A stretch of DNA of 64,000 nt from Ignavibacteria bacterium (lineage in GTDB: Bacteria; Bacteroidota; Ignavibacteria; Kapaibacteriales; UBA4661): contig JAAFIV010000020.1 in the NCBI GenBank assembly GCA_013298775.1, positions 1 through 64,000 of the forward strand, given 5' to 3'. Position numbers and translations under genes: made by a program. The notes beneath the pieces were generated by a model. It searched no databases. It saw only the letters and a list, made by a program, of their open reading frames with translations, and had not been told where the DNA came from. How positions within the stretch are numbered: position 1 is the stretch's first letter; each line of letters begins with the position of its first letter. This document shows positions 51,735 to 59,878 of this stretch, piece after piece.

Positions 51735-53990
51735 ATGACGTTTTCTTTTTCCGCAGCCACGAAGCCCCGTAGAGTGCTTGCAATCGCGCTTTTTATCACA
51801 CTTTTCATCACGCTTCTCCTTCACTCTTTCCTCTGCTTGCCCATGCGCGTCATGGCGCAAACGCCGCCCGTTCAGGGTACGATGTGGCGATTAAGCAATA
51901 AGGGCTTATCCGATACTAATACCATTGTCCGTGAATTTACTATCAGCAACAAAGTCTTATTTTGTGCGGTGTTTGGGGCGGGCGTGTACCGTTCTACCGA
52001 TAATGGTGCTTCTTGGAAAGCATCGAACAAGGGTTTGAAAAATTTCGATATTTGGTCGCTCTACACGGTAAAAAATCAGTTGTACGCCGCCACGACAAAG
52101 GGATTATTTGTTTCCAACAACAATGCGCAAACATGGCTAAAAACGAGTGCCAATGCGGATATTCACGCTGTTATCATGTTGGAGAAAACGACCATTGTCG
52201 GCTCCTTGGACAGCATTATGCTTTCCACCGACAATCAAAAAACATGGAAAACAACTTTCCGCGACAATAAAAACTGGTTTGTCAAATCGCTCGTTGCCAA
52301 TGGCAGTACCATTTTTGCGGGAACCTCTGGCGGAATTCTGCGCTCCAACGACGGCGGAGCAAGCTGGCAAGCCGTAAACAACGGATTCCGCTATCCCACC
52401 GATATTTGGGCAATGGTGGTAAGTAATGGCGTATTGTTTGCGGCAACATCGGATGGCGTGTATCAATCTACCAACAACGGCGACCTCTGGCAAGCAACCG
52501 CAAACCGAGAAAATACGCGCTCTCTCGTTGTCGTCAATGGTATTCTGTACGCAGGAGCAATTGGCGCAGTCCTTCGCTCGCAGGACAACGGCGCGACGTG
52601 GGGAATTTCCCACGAAGGCTTGCCAAACATGAATATATGGGGCTTGGAGGTTGTTGGGAAAATGCTATTTGCTGGAACATCGCAAGGAATCTACACGGGT
52701 GAGGAAGCATTGCTTTTTGGTGCGCCATCGAAAGTAAGCAGCTCTGGCGAGCGCATCATTGCTGAACCACTACTACGCGCAACATCAGTAAACACGGTCA
52801 ATGGCGACCTTTCGCATGAAGAGCCACTGACAAAAATTCGCATTGAAGAATTTATAAGCGAAAAAATTCATTCGCTCTTGAATTATGTTTTTTTCGATGA
52901 AAATGCAAGCTACGTACCGCTCCGCTACCGCCAATTCCCGACCGCGCAATCAGCGAAAGATTTTCAGCCAGAACGCCTCACCAACCGCGAAACACTGGAG
53001 GTCTATTACGATGTGCTGAATATCATTGGCTATCGCATGCAGCAATACACCCGCGCAACGCTCACAATTGTTGGCTGCAATGCGCAAAATGGCTTCGAGA
53101 CACAAGCACCAGACTTGTCGCTACGCCGCGCACAGGGCGTGCAGCAGTATTTGGCAAACGTCTGGAAAATCCCCTCTTCGCGCTTGTACGTGGAGTTTCG
53201 CGATTTGCCCGAAAAACCTTCCAAGCAAAATGACACCTTCGGCGACCAAGAAAATCGGCGGGTGGAATTATACAGCTCGTGGGATATTCTGCGCCCCGTG
53301 CAATACACCGACACCGTGCGCGAGGCAAACCCAGCAATCATCCGCTTTCGAGCGCATATTCTGGACACGGTGAATGTTCTGCGCTGGCGGCTTTCCGTCG
53401 AACAAGGCGGACGCTCGCTTCGCAAGTGGGCTGGAGGCGGGAACTCGCTTCCCAGCGTGATTGATTGGCACGTCAGCAAGCGACAAAGCCTCGCTCCCAC
53501 CGATACACTTCCTGTGCAATGCCAATTAGAAGTGCAGTACAAATATCAATCAAAACCAGCATTATCGCGCCTTCTGAGCTTTCCCGTCGAGCGCATGAGC
53601 ATTGACAAAAAACGCAGCACGAAGCTCGCCGATGTTGGAAAAAACAAGTATAATTTGATTTTGTTCGATATTGGCTCCGACCGCGTTTCTGGCGTGAACG
53701 ACCGCATTGTGTCCTCAATTCGCACAGCAAATGTCTTCTCTAGCGCAGCAACGGTGCGGGTTCTGGGCTATTCAGATATGGTCGGCGCGGATGATGCAAA
53801 TCAAATTCTCTCCCAACGCCGCGCAGAATCTGTCGCGCAGACGCTTGGTCTTACAGCGCAAAGCGTCCGTACACTTGTTGTGAAGGGACGCGGCGAAGAA
53901 CCGCCACTTCTCTATGACAACGACCATCCCGAAGGGCGTTTTTACTGCCGTGCGGTGATTATTGAGCTAGATACGCCCATGAAAGAATGA
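51735..53990 (+). CDS. Asp-box propeller protein with two OmpA-like domains
   Basis: The 751-residue exported protein has a hydrophobic signal (about 15-36, LFITLFITLLLHSFLCLP). A propeller follows with six Asp-box motifs (STDNGASW, SNNNAQTW, STDNQKTW, SNDGGASW, STNNGDLW, SQDNGATW; about 60-340). A first OmpA-like region starts at LLNYVFFDENASYVP (about 380-510, with SLRRAQGVQQYL) and a second at ILFDIGSDRVSG (about 640-740, with LSQRRAESVAQTL). OmpA-like domains bind peptidoglycan, so the protein probably sits at the outer membrane with the propeller displayed. An ATG at 51651, abutting the previous stop, would add 28 residues and suggest translational coupling; 51735 gives the better signal peptide. 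Confidence 0.85.
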   Translation: MTFSFSAATKPRRVLAIALFITLFITLLLHSFLCLPMRVMAQTPPVQGTMWRLSNKGLSDTNTIVREFTISNKVLFCAVFGAGVYRSTDNGASWKASNKGLKNFDIWSLYTVKNQLYAATTKGLFVSNNNAQTWLKTSANADIHAVIMLEKTTIVGSLDSIMLSTDNQKTWKTTFRDNKNWFVKSLVANGSTIFAGTSGGILRSNDGGASWQAVNNGFRYPTDIWAMVVSNGVLFAATSDGVYQSTNNGDLWQATANRENTRSLVVVNGILYAGAIGAVLRSQDNGATWGISHEGLPNMNIWGLEVVGKMLFAGTSQGIYTGEEALLFGAPSKVSSSGERIIAEPLLRATSVNTVNGDLSHEEPLTKIRIEEFISEKIHSLLNYVFFDENASYVPLRYRQFPTAQSAKDFQPERLTNRETLEVYYDVLNIIGYRMQQYTRATLTIVGCNAQNGFETQAPDLSLRRAQGVQQYLANVWKIPSSRLYVEFRDLPEKPSKQNDTFGDQENRRVELYSSWDILRPVQYTDTVREANPAIIRFRAHILDTVNVLRWRLSVEQGGRSLRKWAGGGNSLPSVIDWHVSKRQSLAPTDTLPVQCQLEVQYKYQSKPALSRLLSFPVERMSIDKKRSTKLADVGKNKYNLILFDIGSDRVSGVNDRIVSSIRTANVFSSAATVRVLGYSDMVGADDANQILSQRRAESVAQTLGLTAQSVRTLVVKGRGEEPPLLYDNDHPEGRFYCRAVIIELDTPMKE

Positions 53991-53999
53991 GAGTTCTTG

Positions 54000-54047
54000 A
54001 ATGCAAGATACAATGCAAGATACAACGCAAGATACAATGCAAGATAC
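54000..54047. repeat. 12-bp minisatellite, four units
   Basis: AATGCAAGATAC repeats four times with one substitution, starting nine bases after the stop of the Asp-box/OmpA gene. Confidence 0.95.
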
Positions 54048-54067
54048 TTGGTCAGTGCATTCGTCAG

Positions 54068-54169
54068 GGAACGCGGATTTGGAGGACTTTTGAGGACTGG
54101 TGAGGACTCTGTGCATAAAAATATCATTGAGTCCTCAAAATCCTCGTAAGTCCTCAAAATCCGCGTTCC
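54068..54169. repeat. GGAACGCGGAT-bounded inverted-repeat element (family E), copy 2
   Basis: Ends GGAACGCGGAT and ATCCGCGTTCC enclose repeated GAGGACT/AGTCCTC segments, preceded by ATTCGTCAG as in copy 1. It fills most of the gap between the OmpA-type gene and the M28 peptidase. Confidence 0.85.
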
Positions 54170-54319
54170 TTCATCAAGAATATGACCAGTCTCGCTTGAA
54201 GATTTTTTTCATTTTCACGCACCGCAAAAGCACCGTATATTTGCAGCTTCTTTCAGGTTTTCACTACTTTTCACGAACATTTTTTTCACTTTTCAATGAG
54301 ACGGGGAAAGATATTTTTT

Positions 54320-55894
54320 ATGAATACCACAACCACGAATAAGAGAACCACGAATAAGAGAATATACCGTGCTTTGAGCGCGTTTGCTTGTTGTAGTGCA
54401 ATAGCAATATTTCCGCAAGACCTCGTACAAACACGCTTGCATGCACAAACTTCCCCGACACAACCTTCTTCCGTACAAACAAAATCCGCACAAGAAAAAA
54501 CACTCCCTGCAAACAAAAAGCCATCCGCATTTTTCACCAATACCCGCGCCGTTCTTGGTCAGCGAGCTGTTACAACTGCTACAATTCCTTACCAGAATGT
54601 AAAGCAACTTGATTCGGCGTATATGCAGAAAAACTATGCTGAAATTGCGAAGAAAATTCTTGCTCACGCAATGAAAGATAGCCTTGCCTACAAGCGTTTG
54701 CAATACATGTGCGACACCTACGGACCGCGTCTTTCCGGTTCGGCTGGACTTGAACGGGCGATTGACTGGACACTCAGCGAACTCAAAAAAGATGGTTTTG
54801 ACAACGTACGCGGCGAAGAAGTGATTGTTCCTTCGTGGCAGCGCGGCGAGGAATCATGCGAGTTGGTGTTTCCACGCGCACAGAAACTGCCCGTTTTGGG
54901 CTTGGGCGGAAGCGTGCCAACACCGAAAGGTGGCATTACGGCTCGTGTTCTGGTCGTAAAAGATTTTGCAGACTTGAAACAACGCGCTGGCGACGCGAAA
55001 GGAAAAATTGTTCTTTTCAATGCGCCCTTTACGCAATACCGCCAAACCGTGATTTACCGCGCTGAGGGTGCGATTCGCGCAGCAGAAGTAGGCGCGGTTG
55101 CGAGCCTTATTCGCTCGGTTGCGTCGTATTCGATGCAAAGCCCGCATACAGGCGGGATGCGCTACCAAGATAGCGTTCCGCAAATTCCACACGCCGCTAT
55201 TTCGGTGGAAGACGCAGAAATGCTTGCGCGGATGCAAGAGCGCGGCGACAGCGTGGTTGTGCGCCTTGTGATGAATGGTCAATCGCTGCCTGATGTAACT
55301 TCGCGCAACGTCATTGCGGAACTCAAAGGACGCGAGAAGCCTGATGAAATCGTCGTTTTGGGCGGACACATTGATTCATGGGATGTCGGCACGGGCGCGA
55401 TGGACGATGCGGGCGGCTGCTTTGCAACATGGAAGGCATTGCACATTCTGAAAGAACTTGGCTTAAAGCCTCGCCGTACCTTGCGTCTGGCACTCTGGAC
55501 CAATGAAGAAAACGGCTTGCGTGGTGGAATTGATTATGCAGACAAGCACGGCAAGGAAAAGCACATTTTGGCGTTTGAATCCGATGGTGGCGTGTTTCAG
55601 CCACAAGGTTTTGGGTTTACGGGCGCACCAGATTTGCTGCGCGTCTATTCAGCTGCCGCTACGCTGCTCGCGCCTGTTAGTGCGGCTTCCGTTACAGTTG
55701 GCGGTGGTGGTGCAGATATTTCCCCGCTTATTGAGTACGGCATTCCGCAAATGAGTATTCTGGTAGAAGGCACAAAATATTTTTGGTATCACCACACCAC
55801 TGCCGACACGCCCGACAAGCTCAACCCGCATGAAATCAACCAATGCGCGGCGGCAATTGCGGTAATGATGTTTATTGCAGCGGATTTGCCGTAA
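54320..55894 (+). CDS. Secreted M28-family zinc peptidase
   Basis: The 524-residue protein is an exported metallopeptidase like carboxypeptidase Q and bacterial M28 aminopeptidases. After a signal peptide (about 15-45, with a tandem TTNKR stretch ahead of it) and a pro-region, a PA-like domain (about 140-290) is inserted before the catalytic core. Zinc ligands are visible in GGHIDSWDVGTGAMDDAGG (His, Asp), WTNEENGLRGG (catalytic Glu pair), FESDGG (Asp) and FWYHHTTADTPDKL (His). The ATG at 54320 has a G-rich stretch about ten bases upstream; an ATG at 54296 is equally open. It converges with the gene at 56012, with a strong shared terminator. Confidence 0.9.
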   Translation: MNTTTTNKRTTNKRIYRALSAFACCSAIAIFPQDLVQTRLHAQTSPTQPSSVQTKSAQEKTLPANKKPSAFFTNTRAVLGQRAVTTATIPYQNVKQLDSAYMQKNYAEIAKKILAHAMKDSLAYKRLQYMCDTYGPRLSGSAGLERAIDWTLSELKKDGFDNVRGEEVIVPSWQRGEESCELVFPRAQKLPVLGLGGSVPTPKGGITARVLVVKDFADLKQRAGDAKGKIVLFNAPFTQYRQTVIYRAEGAIRAAEVGAVASLIRSVASYSMQSPHTGGMRYQDSVPQIPHAAISVEDAEMLARMQERGDSVVVRLVMNGQSLPDVTSRNVIAELKGREKPDEIVVLGGHIDSWDVGTGAMDDAGGCFATWKALHILKELGLKPRRTLRLALWTNEENGLRGGIDYADKHGKEKHILAFESDGGVFQPQGFGFTGAPDLLRVYSAAATLLAPVSAASVTVGGGGADISPLIEYGIPQMSILVEGTKYFWYHHTTADTPDKLNPHEINQCAAAIAVMMFIAADLP

Positions 55895-55912
55895 CAATAT
55901 TGTTTTTAGCCT

Positions 55913-55985
55913 CAAAGCTCAAAGAGCGCGTAGAATTCTCAATGAAATACATCAAAATGAGATTCTAAGCGCTCTTTGAGCTTTG
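55913..55985. terminator. Long bidirectional hairpin between convergent genes
   Basis: CAAAGCTCAAAGAGCGC and GCGCTCTTTGAGCTTTG pair perfectly over 17 bp, with an inner TAGAATTCTCA/TGAGATTCTA extension. It lies 18 bp after the M28 stop and 26 bp before the stop of the minus-strand gene. Confidence 0.85.
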
Positions 55986-56011
55986 CAGTTAAAATTCTGT
56001 TGGGAACGGAC

Positions 56012-56737
56012 CTAATACTTGATAACCACAAACCCGTTCTGCCGCTTACCTTCTGCGGTTGTTAATCCCAAAACTCCTTTGTACTGCATAAATCTATTTG
56101 GTTTTGCGCGTTCAAAGGTAAAGTAGCCGGGTTCGCCCATCAAAATTCTGTAAAAAATATTACACGGTTCAAAGCGAATAGTAATGCACGGAACGCCGCT
56201 CACAACCTCGCTTGCAGCCTTTGAAAGGCACATATCTGCAACAATTCCATGGAGCGGTAAGGCAACCATAAACGTTACATTTTCTCCCCTATCAACCGCC
56301 TCAATGCTTTGTGCAATGCGCTCGCTCACAAGCGTTGTCGGGACGGCATTCTCGGCTTTTATGCTATGCTCTTCCAAGCCCGCGCCTTTGCGCTCGCGGT
56401 GTTGCGCCACAAAGCCATTTGCGGAAGGCGTTTGAAAAAGATATTCGCCCGTGCGATAATCTTCAATTTTATTCAAAAATAGTTTTAATTGTTTTGCCTG
56501 AAAGTGCGTTGTTTCCTGCCGAACAAGATTCTTTTCACTATCGAAATATGACGTAACACGACGCGTCGTGTCGCCGCTTTGAACAAATTTCACAGTATAA
56601 GTGTGCGTATTTTTACTGTTAATCGCAATCGTTGCGGAGTAGTCAATATGCGGTGACAACGTAGTAATGATGCTTGGAGCAATAGCAAAAGCGCCGACGG
56701 AACAACATACCATTGTGAGAAAAATACGTACTTTCAT
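56012..56737 (-). CDS. Secreted protein of unknown function
   Basis: The 241-residue product starts with a signal peptide (MKVRIFLTMVCCSVGAFA). The mature part is a mix of strands with HTYTVKFVQSGDTTRRVTSY, NKIEDYRTGEYLF and a C-terminal part containing SGVPCITIRFEPCNIFYRIL, with two Cys that could pair. I do not recognise the family; the overall pattern suggests a periplasmic or outer-membrane-attached protein. A seven-unit 14-bp minisatellite begins about 100 bp upstream of the start codon. The convergent M28 gene shares its terminator. Confidence 0.65.
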   Translation of the reverse strand: MKVRIFLTMVCCSVGAFAIAPSIITTLSPHIDYSATIAINSKNTHTYTVKFVQSGDTTRRVTSYFDSEKNLVRQETTHFQAKQLKLFLNKIEDYRTGEYLFQTPSANGFVAQHRERKGAGLEEHSIKAENAVPTTLVSERIAQSIEAVDRGENVTFMVALPLHGIVADMCLSKAASEVVSGVPCITIRFEPCNIFYRILMGEPGYFTFERAKPNRFMQYKGVLGLTTAEGKRQNGFVVIKY

Positions 56738-56838
56738 GCAATACGGGTGGAATGTGGTGAGAAACTGTATCGTTTTAACAAGAAGCCGATAGTGGTGAAG
56801 GGTGTTACAACGTTTTTTGACAAGTACATGTAACCATA

Positions 56839-56936
56839 GGTGTTTTGAAAAAGGTGTTTTGAAAAAGGTGTTTTGAAAAAGGTGTTTTGAAAAAGGTGTT
56901 TTGAAAAAGGTGTTTTGAAAAAGGTGTTTTGAAAAC
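56839..56936. repeat. 14-bp minisatellite, seven units
   Basis: GGTGTTTTGAAAAA repeats seven times without a mismatch except in the last unit. It lies in the 5' region of the minus-strand gene at 56737 and gives a false frame of repeating FKTPFSKHLFQNT. The surrounding 56738-57395 gap otherwise holds only a decayed family A repeat. Confidence 0.97.
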
Positions 56937-57055
56937 CAATCTGCACACCGCTTAAAATATCACTTTTTTGAGAATATTTCCTATTGTATGGTGTACTACC
57001 TCTGAAACAATTGTAGTAACAACCGTCTGCACATTTTGAACATATAGGTTTGAAT

Positions 57056-57130
57056 CGGGTCGCAGACAAGAATATCTGTTTGCGCCGAAGCCTGATTTTA
57101 AGAGGCACAGATAGACATTCTTCTCTGTTT
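57056..57130. repeat. Decayed family A element
   Basis: GGTCGCAGACAAGAATATCTG and GCACAGATAGACATTCTTCT flank a GCCGAAGCCTGATTTTAAGA spacer. The arms show several substitutions. Confidence 0.65.
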
Positions 57131-57395
57131 CTTCTCGAAAATGTCCAGACTATTGCCGTAGGAAAGGTAGAAAAATCTGTACGACTGCAAATGTACTATT
57201 GTATTTTGGACATCAGTGGCAAATATCCCTGAAAATTCCCATTCATTATTTCAAAAAATCTTGTATTTTTGCTTTGCTGATTTCACAATTACTCTCTCAA
57301 TACTTTTCGCAAAAGCCGCTACTTCCCCACATTTCACAACGCATGACGCATTGACCCGCCGTATTCCCTGTTGTTTCACTTCTTTGCTGGATGTT

Positions 57396-59768
57396 ATGAA
57401 TTTCTCCCAATATCGCTCCCAACGCACTTTCCGCGCTGGTGCAGTGCTGTTTTCGATTGCAATGATTTCGGTGCTTTTCGCCGCAATGCACGTTCCCACG
57501 CGCCTTGCAGCACAGGTGCGCGTAAGCGCGTGGCAAACGTATTCTTCCATGCTCAACATTCGTGCAACCGTTTCGGATAGGAATGGTGCGGTCTGGGCGG
57601 GTACGTCGGGTGGCGTATTTTCCTACAACCCCAGTACCAATGCGGTGCAGGAGTATCGCAATGTCAATGCGCTTCTCGGCTTGGATATTACTGCGCTCGC
57701 AATTCACCCGACAACGGGCGACATCTACGCTGGCGGCTTCAATGGTGTGATTAATATTTTCGACGGCAAAAATTGGCGCAATGTTACCGATGTCCTCAGC
57801 GCAAATACGCCGCGCAAGCAGATTAACAGCTTTTTGTTTATTGATAATCTCGTGTTTATCGGTGGAGAATTTGGGCTAATTGTCTTCGACCCCGCACGAA
57901 ATGTGATTACCGAGACCGTCCAGCGTTTTGGCTCGTTGCAGCCGAATTTACCCGTGAAGCAGCTTTTGCTTGCACAAAACCGCATCTGGGCTGCCACCGA
58001 CGGCGGTGTCGTTTCCGCACAACTCGGCTCGCGAAGCTACGTTAGTCCTGCTCTTTGGACCGTTCACCCGCTTGTGGCGAATAATGTACCGCTCACGCAG
58101 CAAGGCGTTTCGCGGATTGCTGTGCTTGGAACAAGCGTATATGCGGTGCAGGATAAAAATCTCTGGCAAATGCGTCAAAACCGCTTCGATACGACGCTCG
58201 TAACTGCCTTCGAGCCGATTGTGTCCATGCAAGTTTTCCAAAATCAGCTGTACTACGCCTCGCAGAGCCGCGTCTGGCGATTGCGTCAGGAAGAACAGCT
58301 TATGGTCGCCGACCCGCGTTTTATCAATGGTTTGAATGTGCTTCAGGTGCAAGGAATGGAGCGGCTTTCGGTGAATACCACACAAAGTTTCGGCTTCCTC
58401 GCACCAAGCGTTGGCGCGATGCCCCCCACAACGCCAACGAACTTTATTTCGCTCAATTCCCCGCTCGCAAACCGCTTCCGCTCTCTCACGGTGGACAAAC
58501 AAGGCGGCTTGTGGTGTGTTTCCGGCGCAGGCAATCCCTCGCAAATCCCCAACGATGGCGGCGCGACGGGCATTTCGCTCTTTGAAAATGAGAAATGGTC
58601 GAGTTTTAACGTGGCAAATTATCCGCAAATGCGAGCAAATACGTACTACCAGATTGATGCGCAGCCAGACGGCTCGGTCTGGGCAGCAAACTTCGGACGC
58701 GCAGGCGCGTTGCAAATTGAGCGCACCGGTACTGGCGGCGGAACTGGCGCAAATACTGGCTTTCGCTTGACAAATTTTACCACAACCAATTCCACGCTCA
58801 GTTTTTCGTCGGGAGAATTTATCGTCACGGGGCAAGTCCGCACCGATGAGCGTGGCGTACTTTCGATGCCGAACTTTTTGGCAGATAGTCTCGTTGTGCA
58901 GCGCGACGCGCAAGGGAGATTTTACAAACGCTCCAGCCCAATTCTTCGCGAGAAGCAGTACATTTTCCAAGCCATAGACCGCGCAAATACGCGCTGGTTC
59001 GCAACATGGCGCGGCACGCAGATTCTTGCCTACAACGACAATAACACGCTGAGTAACCCCAACGACGACATTTGGTATTATCTGCCCAGCGACCTCATTA
59101 CCGAAGGGCAAAGCTGCATTGTGGCGGATAAGCAAGATTTTATCTGGATTGGCACACCCAAAAATTTGTATGCCATTATCAATCCAGGCGTAGTGCTGAA
59201 CACGGGTACACCAACGCGGATTGCGCTTGAAACCAACCGCGCACTCGCCGACCAAAGCATCAATGCGATTGCGGTGGACGCGCTCAATTACAAGTGGATT
59301 GGCACAAACAATGGCGTGTGGGTGTTGGATGAAGTTGGCGGCAGAGTGCTGGCGCAATTCACGACGCAAAATTCCCCGCTCGCCAGCAATTCCGTCTTTG
59401 CCATCGCGATTGACGATAACTCTGGGAAAGTTTATTTTGGCACAGACAATGGCTTGTCAGTCGCGCAGACACTCTCGGTCAAGCCAAATGCTGATTTTTC
59501 CGCGCTGCGCTGCTTCCCACAACCTTTTGTTCCGCAGCAGGACAATGAACTTGTGATTGATGGCTTGGCAGAAAATTCAGAAGTAAAAATTTCGACGGTT
59601 GATGGCGTACTCGTGCGCTCTTTCGCTAAGTCGAACTCGCGCACAGTTGTCTGGGACGGCTTTGATAATTTTGGTCGCGCCGTGCAAAGTGGCGTGTTCG
59701 TTATCTCGGCGTACTCCGAGACCAACGGCACAAACGCTGTGGTGAAAGCAATGGTCATCCAGAAATAA
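57396..59768 (+). CDS. porZ: PorZ-like type IX secretion protein (double propeller with CTD)
   Basis: The 790-residue protein fits PorZ, a surface component of T9SS that works in attaching cargo to anionic LPS. It has a signal peptide (about 15-38, VLFSIAMISVLFAAM), and starts with WQTYSSMLNIRATVSDRNGAVWAGTSGGVFSY. Two propeller-like regions follow (about 45-690; WAATDGGV, WIGTPKNLYAI, WIGTNNGVWVLD). A C-terminal CTD-like domain closes it (about 700-790: FPQPFVPQQDNELVIDG, VVWDGFDNFGRAVQSGVFVI, KAMVIQK). Length and order match PorZ; simple propeller cargo proteins are the alternative. The ATG at 57396 is chosen for the signal peptide. It supports the view that the giant protein at 19810 is T9SS cargo. 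Confidence 0.75.
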   Translation: MNFSQYRSQRTFRAGAVLFSIAMISVLFAAMHVPTRLAAQVRVSAWQTYSSMLNIRATVSDRNGAVWAGTSGGVFSYNPSTNAVQEYRNVNALLGLDITALAIHPTTGDIYAGGFNGVINIFDGKNWRNVTDVLSANTPRKQINSFLFIDNLVFIGGEFGLIVFDPARNVITETVQRFGSLQPNLPVKQLLLAQNRIWAATDGGVVSAQLGSRSYVSPALWTVHPLVANNVPLTQQGVSRIAVLGTSVYAVQDKNLWQMRQNRFDTTLVTAFEPIVSMQVFQNQLYYASQSRVWRLRQEEQLMVADPRFINGLNVLQVQGMERLSVNTTQSFGFLAPSVGAMPPTTPTNFISLNSPLANRFRSLTVDKQGGLWCVSGAGNPSQIPNDGGATGISLFENEKWSSFNVANYPQMRANTYYQIDAQPDGSVWAANFGRAGALQIERTGTGGGTGANTGFRLTNFTTTNSTLSFSSGEFIVTGQVRTDERGVLSMPNFLADSLVVQRDAQGRFYKRSSPILREKQYIFQAIDRANTRWFATWRGTQILAYNDNNTLSNPNDDIWYYLPSDLITEGQSCIVADKQDFIWIGTPKNLYAIINPGVVLNTGTPTRIALETNRALADQSINAIAVDALNYKWIGTNNGVWVLDEVGGRVLAQFTTQNSPLASNSVFAIAIDDNSGKVYFGTDNGLSVAQTLSVKPNADFSALRCFPQPFVPQQDNELVIDGLAENSEVKISTVDGVLVRSFAKSNSRTVVWDGFDNFGRAVQSGVFVISAYSETNGTNAVVKAMVIQK

Positions 59769-59785
59769 ACAAGAAATTACTCTAC

Positions 59786-59878
59786 GTGAGGCTCTCATTT
59801 CCTAATGAGGGTCTCACTTTGGTAATGTTCTTCGTCAGGGTCTCACTTTGGTAATGTTCTTCGTCAGGGTCTCACTTT
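59786..59878. repeat. Family C hairpin plus a 29-bp tandem duplication
   Basis: GTGAGGCTCTCATTT and AATGAGGGTCTCAC (59786-59817) form a hairpin 18 bp past the porZ stop. A 29-bp unit beginning GGTAATGTTCTTCGTCAGGG then repeats twice (59821-59878). The stop codon and last residues of the minus-strand GT39-like gene lie inside the second unit. Confidence 0.85.

Noticed and set aside
56839..56936. CRISPR array
   Set aside because: The units are directly adjacent 14-bp tandem copies with no spacers and no cas genes nearby; the same applies to 19268-19370.
56734..57108. Minus-strand frame with repeating FKTPFSKHLFQNT
   Set aside because: It is the translation of a 14-bp minisatellite, which stays open in any frame lacking a stop.
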